A stretch of 64,000 nt of DNA from Otatea glauca (GCA_036346275.1 JAYEVK010000364.1:1-64000); one strand, 5' to 3'; shown: positions 22,559 through 33,282, numbered from the stretch's first letter. Notes: generated by a model not told the origin, from the letters alone. Made by a program: numbers and translations.

Positions 22559-23805
22559 CTTTGGCGCTTTCCCAGGTAGGGTCGTCCCTCCCTCGGATCT
22601 CAAAGAACGGGTGCACCCTCTTCTGCAGAGGGGACACTTGATCCCGTAGGTAGTCCACGACCACGGCCTGGACAGTAAGGCCGCGCGTCGCGCAGATATG
22701 GATAGTGGCGACGGCCTCTTGGTCGGCCGTCGAGTCCTCTGGCTCCGGGGTCTCATGCTTGCTGTCCACGGCAATGCCATTGTACGCAAGTCCGCTCACC
22801 TCGCCCTTCTTCAAATAGAACCACTTTTCCGTCCACGGTCCGAGGGAATCCCGGGTTGGGACTTGAAGAAAGGTGCAAGGGAGCCCGGTCCGCAGCCGAA
22901 AGTAAAGGCACCCAACGACGGGGTCCTTCGAGGTGCAGAACAAGGAATAAAAGGGAAAGAAAAGAGAGGGAGTGGGAAGGATCCCTAAGAATCCCTCGCA
23001 GAAATGAGAGAAGATGGAAAGAAGAAGAATGGAATTCGGAACCAGATTGACAAGCTCGATCTTGCATTGCGCGAGAATGGCTGCCAAGAAGTCGCTCTCC
23101 AGGGTCCGCAGCCCGAAGTGTGTACTGTTCCGTGCTCACGACCTCGTCCTCCCGGGGACGCGGCTCGACCTCCCCAGCCGTCGAAAGCCACCACGTCACT
23201 GGGCACAAAAGTCCAAGCGCCTCAAGCTCCATCATCCTCTCCGTAGTCAAGGTGCTTTTCCCAAACATGGACATGGCGCTCAGAGAGATCAAGGCGGGTC
23301 AGGGGAAGGAAGAGGCAACAAGCAGGAAGGCTAAGGCACAGCGCAAGAGTGGGGAATTTCTGAAGTATGTGGCTTCGAGCTTTTAAAGAGGCTCGATCTC
23401 TGATATCTAGCATCAGTTATTCCTCAAAAGGCATGCTGGGACTTTCGGGCAGGGGACGTGAAGCGCCACAATCGCGTCTCCTCGAATCTCCCCCCGGAGA
23501 CCCGAGGCATCGCATCCCATGTCCGTCGTCCTCCCTTTTAGAGCACGAGGCGTTACAGTTTGCCTCCTCAAATCCCCCTTAGGGGATCGAGGCAGCGAAG
23601 CCCAGACGCCCCCAGGCACGATTTCCAATTTAACACCATGAAAGTAAAAGCCCGAGCATGTCTGAGCGACCACGACAAGGGCCCTTGGGGGGTTCTGATG
23701 CGTGAGGTCGGGCTCAAGGACTTCCGAGCTCGACCAAGGAGCCGATCCCTTCTTACAAGAACAATCAGACTCAAGAACGTCCCAAACTTTAGGGCCGTCC
23801 CTTGA

Positions 23806-23820
23806 GCCTCGGGGGCTTGC
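23806..23820 (+). other. G1 polypurine-tract region
   Basis: This G-rich run (GAGCCTCGGGGGCTTGC) lies directly before the 3' LTR, where plus-strand cDNA synthesis would be primed. It is interrupted by pyrimidines, as expected for a decayed tract. Confidence 0.55.
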
Positions 23821-24669
23821 TGTCAGGGATCGGTACCCTCACCACGTGTAAGCATCCCCCTGGGGCCTCGTGGCAGCTTTCCGCGGGCCCTGGGGCTCAT
23901 CTCCGACCTGGGAGGTGCTCTCCCGATGCTCGGGCTCAGGACCAACGAGCTAGGGCACAGGCACAAGGGCGGGCACCATCCCCTTCGACCTCGATGCCTC
24001 TACGGCCTTCCAGAGAAAATGACATCTGTAACAATTTATTTATCTCATGTAAAAACTCTCCCCTACGTGGGAATTAGTGCTCTACCTACCCCTGATGGGA
24101 ACTAGTGTCCAACAGCTCCCGTCAAGCTCTCAACAGCTCTCGTCAAGCTCTCAACAGCTCTCGTCAAGCTCTCAACGACTATTGACGCCTCTCGTCAGCC
24201 CCCGTCAACTCGCCATGGGCTCCTGACGTCAACCTCGGGACCAAGCAGCATGGCTCCCAGAGGGCTACAAAAGCAACGGATCCCCCGACCAACGGGGGGA
24301 CAACACAAGAAGAACACAACAAAAAACACACAACACAGGCTAAGAAAAACAGCACAGTAGGACGGCGGCGAGAAAAGGAACGCTCGAGCTCTCCCGCACG
24401 GCCAGGCTTCTGAGCGACCCCTAGCTCGAGCCCTGTTTGTATTCTCTCAGAGAACCGCATATACACCTTTCGCCTCAGGGCAAGACTAGAGTAGAGCCGT
24501 TACTAGACCTCGGGGGCTCGAACCAGTATAAACCTCGTGTTCGGTGCTTCTTCCCCGATGTACATTCCGCGACACTAGGCACCTCCGAACGAGTACCACT
24601 TCGAGCCTCACCCCCGAACGATATCCTTGTATCCCCCCTTTCTGCAGTCGACGGTCCCGATCGTCGACA
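23821..24669 (+). repeat. G1 3' LTR
   Basis: This LTR is 849 bp, from TGTCAGGGATCGG to GATCGTCGACA, and pairs with 3760-4602. Differences are many (visible base changes in nearly every line), which points to an old insertion. Its right edge abuts the remaining half of the G0 LTR. Confidence 0.9.
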
Positions 24670-24674
24670 CCGAA

Positions 24675-25080
24675 GTTGACGTCAAGAGCCCGTGGCGAGT
24701 TGACGGGGGCTGACGAGAGGCTTCAATAGTCGTTGAGAGCTTGACGGGAGCTGTTGAGAGCTTAACGGGAGTTGTTGGACCCTAGTTCCTGCGCAGGGGC
24801 AGGTAGAGCGCTGATTCCCACGCAGGGGAGAGTTTTTACATGAAATAAAAAATTGTTACACATGTCTTTTTCTCTAGAAGGGCATAGAGGTGTTGAGGTC
24901 GAGGCGTCGAGGTCGAAGGGGATGGTGCCCGCCCTTGTGTCTGTGCCCGAGCTCGTTGGTCCCGAGCCCGAGCATCGGGAGAGCACCTCCCAGGTCGAAG
25001 ATGAGTCCCCGAGCCCATGGAAATCCGCCATGAGGCCCCGGGGGGATGCTTACACGTGGCGAGGGTACCGATCCCTAACA
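24675..25080 (-). repeat. G0 5' LTR, outer part
   Basis: This is the reverse complement of the first half of the G1 LTR. It runs from GTTGACGTCAAGAGCC to the terminal CCCTAACA at 25080, which is the inverted TGTTAGGG start. It completes the LTR interrupted at 3759. The sequence beyond 25080 begins GGAAA; the matching target duplication of G0 lies outside the window. Confidence 0.88.
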
Positions 25081-25364
25081 GGAAAGTTGACCCAATTTGT
25101 TTTGGTGATTATGGAGTACTCCGAAAAAATTTAGGTGGGGTCAAATATATTGGAAAGATCTTGAAGTAAGCTTTTAATCAAGTGCAAGAACTCAACAATC
25201 AAACGTCGTATGCAAAAGTTATGCTCGTTTTACTTCAGGCTAGTATCCGGTGGCCGAATTGGTTTCCAGAACGTGATGGATTTCATCTCTCTCTCCTCTT
25301 GGCCCATGGATGACGTGTTGGAGTTGGCCCAACCAGGTGTGGTTGTATCCGTAGTAGTGATATC
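25081..25364. other. Unassigned 284-bp segment between G0 LTR and satellite
   Basis: I see no coding frame, tandem structure or match to any other part of the window. It could be the G0 target site or a remnant of an older transposon. Confidence 0.4.
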
Positions 25365-25412
25365 CTCATCAGTTTCATTTTGTGACTTTTTTTTGTATGC
25401 ATGGAGTCTATG
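25365..25412. repeat. Satellite monomer fragment left of the plastid insert
   Basis: The stretch from CATCAGTTTCATTTTGTGAC to CATGGAGTCTATGAG matches the satellite consensus TCAGTTTCATTATGTGAC..CATGGAGTCTACAG. It shows that the array once extended left of the plastid insert. Confidence 0.8.
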
Positions 25413-25452
25413 AGACTACTAATAAAATAAGAAAAAAATTCGAACGATTAAA

Positions 25453-25726
25453 TTACTCCTCCCGAATATCCAACTGACTAATTAATTTCTTATAACGTAC
25501 TCTATTTTTCTTTGCCAAATAAGCTAGCAAATGTTGACGTTTTTCCCAAAAGTCTTCGTAGACCTCTTTCCGATGAAAAATCTTTCTTGTGTAATTCCAA
25601 ATGTGAAGCAAGTCTCCGTATATTATTTGTGAAACTGAATACTTGAAATTCAACATAACCCCTATTTTCTTCTTTTTCTTCTTTAACCATAAATCCAAAC
25701 AAAAATCTACCTCCTTTCTTTTTCAT
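25453..25726 (-). pseudogene. rps15: Plastid ribosomal protein S15 pseudogene
   Basis: In plastids this protein is part of the small (30S) ribosomal subunit. The first frame (from ATG at 25726) reads MKKKGGR, then VEFQVFSFTNNIRRLASHLE and LHKKDFSSERGLRRLLGK. A second frame continues RQHLLAYLAKKN and RYKKLISQLDIREE to a stop at 25453-25455. Together they cover the whole protein, about 90 residues, as expected for grass rps15. One extra base in a run of five (25540-25544 on the plus strand) causes the frameshift. The nuclear, satellite-embedded setting and the frameshift make it a dead copy. Confidence 0.88.
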
Positions 25727-25874
25727 CTATTTTTCTGATCAAGAAAAATACAAAATTATATCAATAGTTTAAAAGTTATTTTAATCTCGTACACAGAAAA
25801 AATTGCAATTATTCATCTACTTCTAGAATTTGGATTATTTTATGGATGCAAATTGGATTTGGATAGAAGGGTAC

Positions 25875-25926
25875 ATTCTTTTATTTTAGATAGAAGAAAT
25901 ATTTCTTCTATCTAAAATAAAAGAAT
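25875..25926. repeat. 52-bp perfect palindrome (26-bp arms)
   Basis: The left arm ATTCTTTTATTTTAGATAGA.. and its exact reverse complement meet between 25900 and 25901 without a loop. I checked all 26 base pairs. It lies upstream of the rps15 copy in the plastid insert and was probably inherited from the plastid genome. Confidence 0.92.
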
Positions 25927-25984
25927 TTTTCTTATTTATATGCTATATCCAATTTATGGAATTGATACACCATTTAATTAATAT

Positions 25985-27896
25985 ATTTAAAACCAACTCG
26001 AACGGATTTGAAACGCATACCAAAATGTGCTATGGCGCATATGAAGTCCATTCGGGGTGTGTGGCACTCAATTTAATTATGTGATATTTTTTCATACTCA
26101 TATAGTCTAAAGTGCCAATTGGCACCAATTGTGAGAAATATTTAACACCGAAATAAGCTAGGGACCATGTGAAGTCCATTCAGGGTGTCTGGCACTTAGT
26201 TTCATTATTTGAATTTTTTTCGTACGCATGGAGTCTACAGTTCCAATTGGCACCCGTCGTGAGGAATATTTAACACTGACTTGCAAGGATTTGAAACGCG
26301 TGCCAAAATGAGCTAGGCTGCATATGAAGTCCACTTGAGTTGTTTGCCACTCAGTTTTATTATGTTACTATTTTTCGTACGCATTGAGTCTACAGTGCTA
26401 ATTGGCACCCGTCGTAAGAAATATTTAACACCAACTCGGACAGATTCGAAACACGTGCTGAAATGAGCTAGGGCGCATATGAAGTCCATTTGGCGTGTTT
26501 GGCACTCAGTTTAATTATGTGACTTTTTTCATACGCATGGAGTCTAAAGAGCCAATTAGAACCAGTCATGAGAAATATTTAACACAGACTCGGATGGATT
26601 CGAAATGCATGTCAAAATGAGCTTGGTGCATATGAAGTCCATTCGAGGTGTTTGGCACTTAGTTTCATGATGTGACTTTTTTCGTACGCATCGAGTCTAT
26701 AGATTAGCACCCGTTGTGAGAAATATTTAATACCGACTCAGACGGATTTGAAACGCATATCGAAATGAGCTAGGGCATATATCATGTCCATTCGGGGTGT
26801 TTCATTATGTGACTTTTTTTCATTCACATGGAGTCTAAAGTGCTAATTAGCACCCGTCGTTTGGAGTATTTAACATCGACTCGAAGGGATTCGAAACATA
26901 TGACAAAATGAGCTAGGGCGCGTATGAAGTCTAATCGGGGTGTTTGGCACTCAGTTTCATTATGGTACTTTTTTTCGTACGCATGGAGTCTATAGTGCCA
27001 TTTGTGACCCATCATGAGAAATATTTAATACCTACTCGGACAGATTCAAACGCGTGCCGAAATGAGCTAAGGCACATATAAAGACCATTCAGGGTGTTTG
27101 GCACTCAGTTTTATTATGTGACTTTTTTTCGTACGCATGGAATTACAGTGCCAATTGAGACCCGTCGTGAGAAATATTTAACACCGATTCGGATGGATTC
27201 GAAATGCTTACCGAAATGATCTAGGGTGCATATGAAGTCCATTCAAGGTGTTTGGCTCTTAGTTTCATTATGTGACTTTTTTCGTATGCATGGAGTGTAC
27301 AGTGCAAACTGGGACTCGTCATGAGGAATATTTAACACCAACTAGGATGGATTCGAAACACGTGCCAAAATGAGCTTGGGCACATATCAAGTCCATTCGA
27401 GAGTTTGGCATTCAGTTTCATTATGTGACTTTTCTCGTAGGCATGGAGTCTATAGTGCCAATTAGGACTTATCGTGAGGTATATTTAACACTGACTTTGA
27501 CTGATTTGAAACACATGCCGAAATGATCTAGGGCGCATATGAAGTCCATTCGGGGTGTTTGGCACTCAGTTTTATTATGTGAATTTTTTCCGTACGCATA
27601 GATTCTAGAGTGCAAATTGGCACCTATCATGAGGAATATTTAACACTAATTCGGACAGATTCAAACTCGTGCCTAAATGAGCTAGGACACATATGAAGTC
27701 CATTCAAGGTGTTTGGCACTCAGTTTCATGTTGTGACGTTTTTTCATACGCATGGAGTCTAAATTGCCAATTGGGACCCGTGGTGAGGAATATTTAACAC
27801 TCACTCGGACGGATTCGAAACACGTGCCAAAATGAGCTAGGACGCATATCAAGTCCATTCGGGTGTTTAGCACTCAGTTTCATTATGTGACTTTTT
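25985..27896. repeat. Satellite array, left arm (about 12-13 monomers of ~153 bp)
   Basis: The landmark GAAGTCCATTC recurs at about 26045, 26173, 26327, 26480, 26633, 26784, 26927, 27079, 27231, 27388, 27540, 27696 and 27850, a spacing of mostly 150-156 bp. Each monomer holds GAATATTTAACACCGACTCG, ATGAGCTAGGGCGCATATGA, TTTGGCACTCAGTTTCATTA and TACGCATGGAGTCTACAGTG with many substitutions. There is no credible coding. The monomer length is in the range of grass centromeric satellites, but I do not recognise the sequence as CentO or CentC. Confidence 0.9.
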
Positions 27897-28039
27897 TTAA
27901 GAGTAACGCGTTATGCTACACTAGCACAAAAAAAACCTACCGCATAACCAGAAAGCTACTCACAAGAAGGGGATCACAGATTAGATTACCACTAGATGCG
28001 CAGATGCGGAATCCTTCGCGCAAGGGCATAACACTAACA
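27897..28039 (-). repeat. C2 3' LTR, internally deleted
   Basis: The first ~125 bp (AAGAGTAACGCG..ATCCTTCGCG) join directly to the last 19 bp (CAAGGGCATAACACTAACA). About 1.2 kb of LTR is missing compared with the C1 copies. The terminal TG is changed to TT. Illegitimate recombination is the likely cause. Confidence 0.85.
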
Positions 28040-28050
28040 ATCTCCCACTT
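28040..28050 (-). other. C2 polypurine tract
   Basis: This reads AAGTGGGAGAT on the minus strand, adjacent to the 3' LTR and identical to the tract of C1. Confidence 0.88.
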
Positions 28051-28059
28051 GCATTTGAG

Positions 28060-29945
28060 TCAATCAATTAAGTATCTAATACCAATAGACCTCGTGTGCG
28101 CCTCAAGCTTAGGCTGTGGCAGTGGCTTTGTCAACGGATCGGCCACGTTGGCTTCCGTATGTACTTTGCATATTCTCACGTCACCTCTATCCACAATCTC
28201 GCGAATAAGGTGAAAGCGCCGGAGTATGTGTTTAGATTTCAGATGTGATCTAGGCTCTTTTGCTTGTGCAATGGCACCACTATTATCACAATAGATGTCC
28301 ATTGGACTAGAGGCACTAGTGACCACACCAAGCTCTATGATAAACTTCTTAATCCATACAGCTTCTTTTGCGGCCTCCGAAGCTGCAATGTACTCCGCTT
28401 CTGTCGTAGAGTCAGCGACCGTGTTTTGCTTGGAACTCTTCCAGCTTACTGCTCCTCCATTGAGTGTAAACACAAACCCGGATTGCGATCGAAAATCATC
28501 TTTGTCAGTTTGGAAGCTTGCATCGGTGTAACCCTTTGCAACCAGATCTTCCTCACCTCCATAAACAAGGAACATACCCTTAGTTCTTCTCAAGTACTTC
28601 AGGATATTTTTTACGGCTATCCAATGACCATCACCAGGATCCGCTTGGTATCTGCTCGTGACACTTGGAGCATATGAGACATCTGGGCGTGTACATATCA
28701 TTGCATACATAATAGACCCAATAGCTGAAGCATATGGAATCTTGCTCATCCTGTCTCGCTCATCAGATGTCGAAGGACATTGATTCTTGCAGAGACTGAT
28801 GCCATGTGACATTGGCATGAAACCTCTCTTGGATTCATGCATATTAAACCTTTTCAATATCTTGTCAATGTATGTTTCCTCACTTAATCCAATTAACCTT
28901 TTTGATCTATCTCTATAGATTTTTATGCCCAAGATATAGCATCCTTCTCCCATGTCCTTCATTGAGAAACTCCTTTTCAATGAAGTCTTAACATCTTCAA
29001 GCATAGGAATATCATTCCCGATCAATAATATGTCATCCACATACAAAATTAGAAACACAAGTGCGCTCCCAGTAGCCTTCTTGTAAACGCAACGCTCTTC
29101 TTGTTTTTGATAAAGTCAAAACCTTTGACCACTTCATCAAAACGAATGTTCCAACTCCGAGATGCTTGCTTTAACCCATAAATGGATCTTTGAAGCTTGC
29201 ATACCCTTTTAGCATATTTAGGATCAACAAAACCTTCAGGTTGTATCATGTATACATCCTCAGATAGATTCCCATTAAGGAAGGCTGTTTTGACATCCAT
29301 CTGCCTTATTTCATAATCGAAATATGCAGCAATAGCTAAAATGATCCGGACAGACTTGAGCATGGCTAACGGTGAGAAGGTTTCATCATAGTCAACTCCT
29401 TGAACTTGTTTGAAAACCTTTGCCACCAACCGTGCCTTATAGATCTGAACATTTCCATCTACGTCTATCTTCTTCTTGAAAATCCTTTTGCATTCAATGG
29501 TTTTTACACCATCAGGAGAATCGACCAAGTTCCAAACTTGATTGTCATTCATGGATTGAATTTCGGATCTCATGGCTTCAAGCCATTTTTCGGAGTTTGG
29601 GTCCATCATTGCTTCTTCATAAGTCGTGAGCTCATCATTGTCCAACAATAATATGTCATTCCCATATATTATAGGTACATGACGTGGCCTCCCCGACCTA
29701 CATGGGGCTGGAGTCTCTTCCACAGGTTGTACAACACTTTGTACATCTTGTGAAGGTTCAGTGGTAGCTTGAACATATTCATGTGATTCTCGAACTTCAT
29801 CAAGATACACATCACTCCTACTGATTTCTTTTGAAAGAAACTCTTTCTCCAAAAAGACACCATTTCGAGCAACAAAAACTTTGTTCTCATTTCTTTTGTA
29901 AAAGTAATATCCTTTTGTTTCTTTAGGATACCCCACAAAAAGCAT
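28060..29945 (-). pseudogene. C2 reverse transcriptase and RNase H
   Basis: There are two long frames. 29945-29049 holds the integrase-RT linker and the RT fingers/palm: IECKRIFKKKIDVDGNVQIY, ARLVAKVFKQVQGVDYDETF, MDVKTAFLNGNL and YMIQPEGFVDPKYAKRVCKL. 29058-28060 holds LYVDDILLIG (catalytic Asp pair intact), then RNase H with STTEAEYIAASEAAKEAVWI, MDIYCDNSGAIAQAKEPRSH and EANVADPLTKPLPQ. The second frame ends at a natural-looking stop (RYLID) only ~20 bp before the polypurine tract. A single frameshift at 29049-29058 separates the frames. This is the reference copy for the family in this window. Confidence 0.92.
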
Positions 29946-30666
29946 TTTTCTGATTTAGGTGCGAGTTTATCTGATTGTAAACATTTTACATAAGCCTCAC
30001 ATCCCCATATCTTGAGAAATGACAACATGGATCTTCTCCCAGTCCATATCTCATATGGCGTCTTCTCAACGGATTTTGATGGGACCCTAGTCAAAGTGAA
30101 TGCAGCTGTCTCTAGAGCAAAACCCCAAAAGGATAATGGCAGATCTGTTTGGCTCATCATTGACCGAACCATATCTAATAAATTTCGGTTTCATCGTTCG
30201 GACACGCCATTCCATTGAGGCGTTCCTGGCGGAGTAAGTTGCGGAACGATTCCACATTGCTTTAGATGATCACCAAACTCTTAGCTCAAGTATTCGCCAC
30301 CACGATCTGATCGTAAGTGTTTTATTGATTTGCCAAGTTGATTTTGTACTTCGTTTTGAAACTCTTTGAACCTTTCAAAAGTTTCAGATTTATACCTCAT
30401 TAAATAGATATATCCATATCTACTAAAGTCATCGGTAAAAGTTACAAAATCTGAAACCCACCCCTAGCGATCGAGCTCATTGGTCCACATACATCTGTAT
30501 GTACTAGGGCCAATAATTCACTCGCTCTCTCACTAAAACACTGTGAAAGGGGCAATTATCATCTTGCCAAGTAAACAAGATTCACATGTTTCAAATGATT
30601 CAAAATCAAATGAGGTTAGAAGTCCATCACCATGGAGCTTCTTCATGCGCTTCTCATTTATATGAC
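29946..30666 (-). pseudogene. C2 integrase
   Basis: Copia-type integrase lies between protease and RT. LRSDRGGEY near 30300 carries the second catalytic Asp, and TPQWNGVSE near 30205-30235 carries the Glu. The stretch 30172-29669 reads SFWGFALETAAFTLTRVPSK and TPYEIWTGRRSMLSFLKIWG, the usual C-terminal blocks. A stop replaces one residue after EYL, and there are frame changes near 30180 and 29950. The HHCC zinc-binding part begins at the end of the preceding frame (LWHCR). Confidence 0.85.
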
Positions 30667-31173
30667 CTAGCGACAATGCCATAAAAAGGTAGGGTTCAAA
30701 TCATTAGGCCGATGCCTTTTTACATTAATGTTATAGACAGGTTTGTCTTCGAGTTCAAGGATGTACAACCCATCCACCATTGGGCAACGACCATAATACA
30801 TATCATTCAAAAATATTGAACAAACAAAGTTCTTTATTCTGAAATCATAACCTTCATGTTCCAAACAAGAAGATGAAATAATGTTTCTACTCAAAGATGG
30901 AACAAAATAACAATTATTGAGTTCTAAAACTAATCCTAAAGGCAAATGCAATGGGTATGTACCAACGGCAAGACCAGCAACTCTTGCTTTATTCCCCACG
31001 TGAAGATCCACTTCTCCTTTTGCCAAGTCTCTACTCTTTATCAGCCCCTGCATCGAATTGCAAATGTGAGCAACCGAACCGGTATCATATACCCATGAGC
31101 TAAGTGAAGAAGTAGCAAGATTAATTTCTATAACATTAATACTTGAAGTGGAAACCACATTTCCATTCTTCAT
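30667..31173 (-). pseudogene. C2 protease with start of the pre-integrase domain
   Basis: This is a retropepsin of the copia type. SWVYDTGSVAHIC gives the active-site D-T-G. Downstream, LVLELNNCYFVPSLSRNIIS and SSSCLEHEGYDFRIKN are typical of the segment between protease and the GAG-pre-integrase domain. The frame ends in NPTFLWHCR, the beginning of the HHCC finger. It is open over 168 codons. Confidence 0.87.
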
Positions 31174-32017
31174 ATCTGCAAGGTACTTTTCGTAGTTCCG
31201 TTTCCAATATCCTGATTTCTTGCAATAGAAGCATTGGGTATCAGGTTGAGGGCCAACTTTAAGCTTCTGAAGCTTAGTTTGAGGCTTGCGATCTCATGTT
31301 GAGCTTTGCCCTTGCCCTTGCTCTTTCCCATTCCCCCAGCCTTAGCCTTCCTCTTTTTGAATGCAATTGTTTTCTGAACCATCATCACATGATTGGGTTT
31401 TTTCTTAATGCTTTCCTCGGCAACCTTGAGCATCCCATGTAGCTCGGTTAGGCTCTTCTCCATGCTATTCATATGAAAATTCATAATGAATGGCTCAAAG
31501 CTCTGTGGCAGAGACTGGAGAATAACATTTATGGCCAAACCGAGGCTAAGGGGAAACTCAAGTTTTTCCAATCTCCGATGTAACCAATCATCTTGATCAC
31601 ATGAGAGCTGACCGGACTGCCTTCAGCCAACTTACAAGCAAATAAAAGCTTTGAGATACCATACCTCTTAGCTCTTGCTTGATTCCCAAACATGCCCTTC
31701 AAGCCCACAATCATATTATAAGCATCCTGGTCCTCATATTGCTTTTGGAGCTCAGAGTCCATAGTGACAAGCATGAGACAGCTGACCTCTATAGAAGCAT
31801 TAACATATTTTTCATATTCAACCTTCAAATTCCGAGGAGCATTTTCGGCTGGTTCATCAGGAATTGGATTCTCTAGAACATAGTCCTTCTTTTCATACTT
31901 GAGAACAATCCTAAGGTTGCGATACCAATCAACAAAATTAGTTCCATTAAGTTTTTCCCTTTCCAAAATCGATCTCAAAGCAAAACCAGGTGTAGCAGGA
32001 GTAGGAGAAGGTGCCAT
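31174..32017 (-). pseudogene. C2 gag
   Basis: The start is ATG at 32017 (MAPSPTPATPGFALRSILER). Frames 32053-31529 and 31571-31170 overlap with one frameshift near 31570. Blocks are KLNGTNFVDWYRNLRIVLKY, KQYEDQDAYNMIVGLKGMFG and FEPFIMNFHMNSMEKSLTEL, then a basic GKSKGKGKAQ tail. The zinc knuckle near 31240-31190 reads QCFYCKKSGYWKRNYEK. Compared with the standard CCHC it has lost His and the last Cys (both now Tyr), so RNA packaging would be impaired. Confidence 0.88.
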
Positions 32018-33282
32018 TGAACTACAACAAAGACATGCAAAGATTCTAAGCACTATGTTTATGTAAAAATTTTATAAAACATTTTAATAAAATACACTCC
32101 TATTTTATGTCCCTTTTATAGACACATAGTGAGTATTCAAGATCCATATTCATCAAACACTAGTGAGCTTTGGCATCACTGCTAGAAATTTAATGACATA
32201 GGTAAGCAACACCTTTGCTAATTACATCTTATGTAATTCTTGTTTGTTGAATATGAAAACAAGTAATGAATACCTCCGTCAACTTGACTCATGGCCAGGT
32301 CAACCTGCCCCAAGGGCTTATATGAGGGAGGGAGCACTTCCCGTTTTCGGGTGCCAATTAAGAAACCTGCCTCATGTGTGTTGTTTTCCTAGACACCAAT
32401 TGTCTTGTGTCCTCAAGCCCAAAACCGTTTTGATAGCTTGATTAAATCTACCATTGTTATGCGTGATGTGTCCAACACATCCCTATCATCTATTAAGATA
32501 GCCATTGATATACTAGTTTGGCAGTCATATCAATAACGATCTAAATTCTTGATAGGTGCAACAATTGGATGGACATTTTGATTTAAAATTTTAACTATAG
32601 GGATGAACAATATCTACTAAGAACATGGCATCAAATGCAATGAGCATAAAGAAAATAGCAAGGATTAAACACACATCCACAGAAAATCAAAATAAGCTGT
32701 GAAATAGCATGGCCCTTAGCATTAAGATCTCCATCATCATGCTTGTTTGTTCACCTTGCCACCTTGCTTGATTTGTTCACCTAGCCACCTTGCTTGATAC
32801 CATCGTCTTCATCATTATGGATGCCATATGGTTACATTTCAGAAACCCAATCCGATCTAATATGATTGGCTTGGTCCCATATGGTTACATTTTAGAAACC
32901 CTGATGGCGGTAACCCGACTAGTAAGGGCAACGTCGTACCATGAATAGACTCACTCAAATCAATATTGTATCGGTTTGCGCTTATATGGATCAACCAGAT
33001 TGACCCAATCCAACTCAATCTGATTGGCTTGGTCCCATATGGATATATTTTAGAAACCCTGTTGGCGGTAACTCCACCGGTAAGGGTAACGTCGTACCAT
33101 GAACAGACTCACCCAAATCAAGATTGAGTCGGTTTGCACTTTCCACAAACCCTAAACCGATCGATCTCATCGATGGCTGTCGTCACCAATTCATCACATG
33201 AACCGGCTGAACATGTAATAGATCCAATCTACTAACCTCAAACATCATATGTGCAACATCCAGATCACAAAACTATACAAGA
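32018..33282 (-). repeat. C2 leader (5' UTR) with tandem duplication
   Basis: This non-coding leader is about 1.27 kb. Two copies of a ~158-bp unit (GGCGGTAAC.. starting near 32904 and 33062) lie next to the PBS, as in C1. The block TTGGCTTGGTCCCATATGG, which belongs to the same unit, occurs three times here (about 32788 on). Confidence 0.75.

Larger units (their letters stand above)
20314..23292 (-). pseudogene. G1 antisense gene, Transposase_28-like, with introns
   Basis: This is a minus-strand gene that converges on pol. Its N-terminal half (about 23292-22559) contains LAQCKIELVNLVPNSILLLS, IFSHFCEGFLGILPTPSLFF and GPWTEKWFYLKKGE. I recognise this arrangement as the family annotated 'putative gypsy type transposon' (Transposase_28). 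Downstream, two good GT-AG introns (22558-22467 and 22353-22281) join exons reading WVAAHMPEVFGKAAHTYVLD and LEMVRSLLPLPGIGKGKKIA. The 3' part (about 21450-20740) is an Ala/Glu-rich coiled-coil-like segment, followed by a 15-residue tandem repeat. Several frameshifts and an in-frame stop near 22275 show decay. It starts about 0.5 kb inside the 3' LTR. Molecular function is unknown. Confidence 0.68.
3760..24669 (+). mobile_element. Ty3/gypsy Tat-type element G1 with antisense gene, containing nested C1
   Basis: This full-length plus-strand element has both LTRs and is interrupted by C1 (6054-14180). Without C1 it is about 12.8 kb. The order is LTR, PBS-like site, gag, protease, RT, RNase H, second (archaeal-type) RNase H, integrase, a repeat-rich spacer, an antisense gene, polypurine tract and LTR. 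The second RNase H and the long 3' region with an antisense gene are hallmarks of the Tat lineage. It sits in the 5' LTR of G0; the flanking pentamers are CTGAG (3755-3759) and CCGAA (24670-24674), each one transition from the CCGAG of the uninterrupted LTR. Catalytic residues are lost in protease, RT and the second RNase H, so it is a dead copy. Confidence 0.9.
25413..25984. other. Nuclear plastid DNA insert (NUPT) around rps15
   Basis: About 570 bp carry a decayed rps15 and its flanking plastid-like, very AT-rich DNA, including a 52-bp palindrome. Satellite monomers border it on both sides. The left flank stops at CATGGAGTCTATGAG and the right flank resumes at the ATATTTAA..CCAACTCG part of the monomer. 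About 30 bp of monomer between these points is missing, so insertion was accompanied by a small target deletion. The exact edges are estimates. Confidence 0.75.

Noticed and set aside
22985..23206. Extra small frames within the antisense gene of G1 as separate genes
   Set aside because: They are alternative frames around a frameshift in the Transposase_28-like exon.
25985..27896. CRISPR array or rRNA spacer as explanation of the regular repeats
   Set aside because: The units are ~153-bp head-to-tail monomers without spacers, in a plant nuclear context; no rRNA sequence is present.
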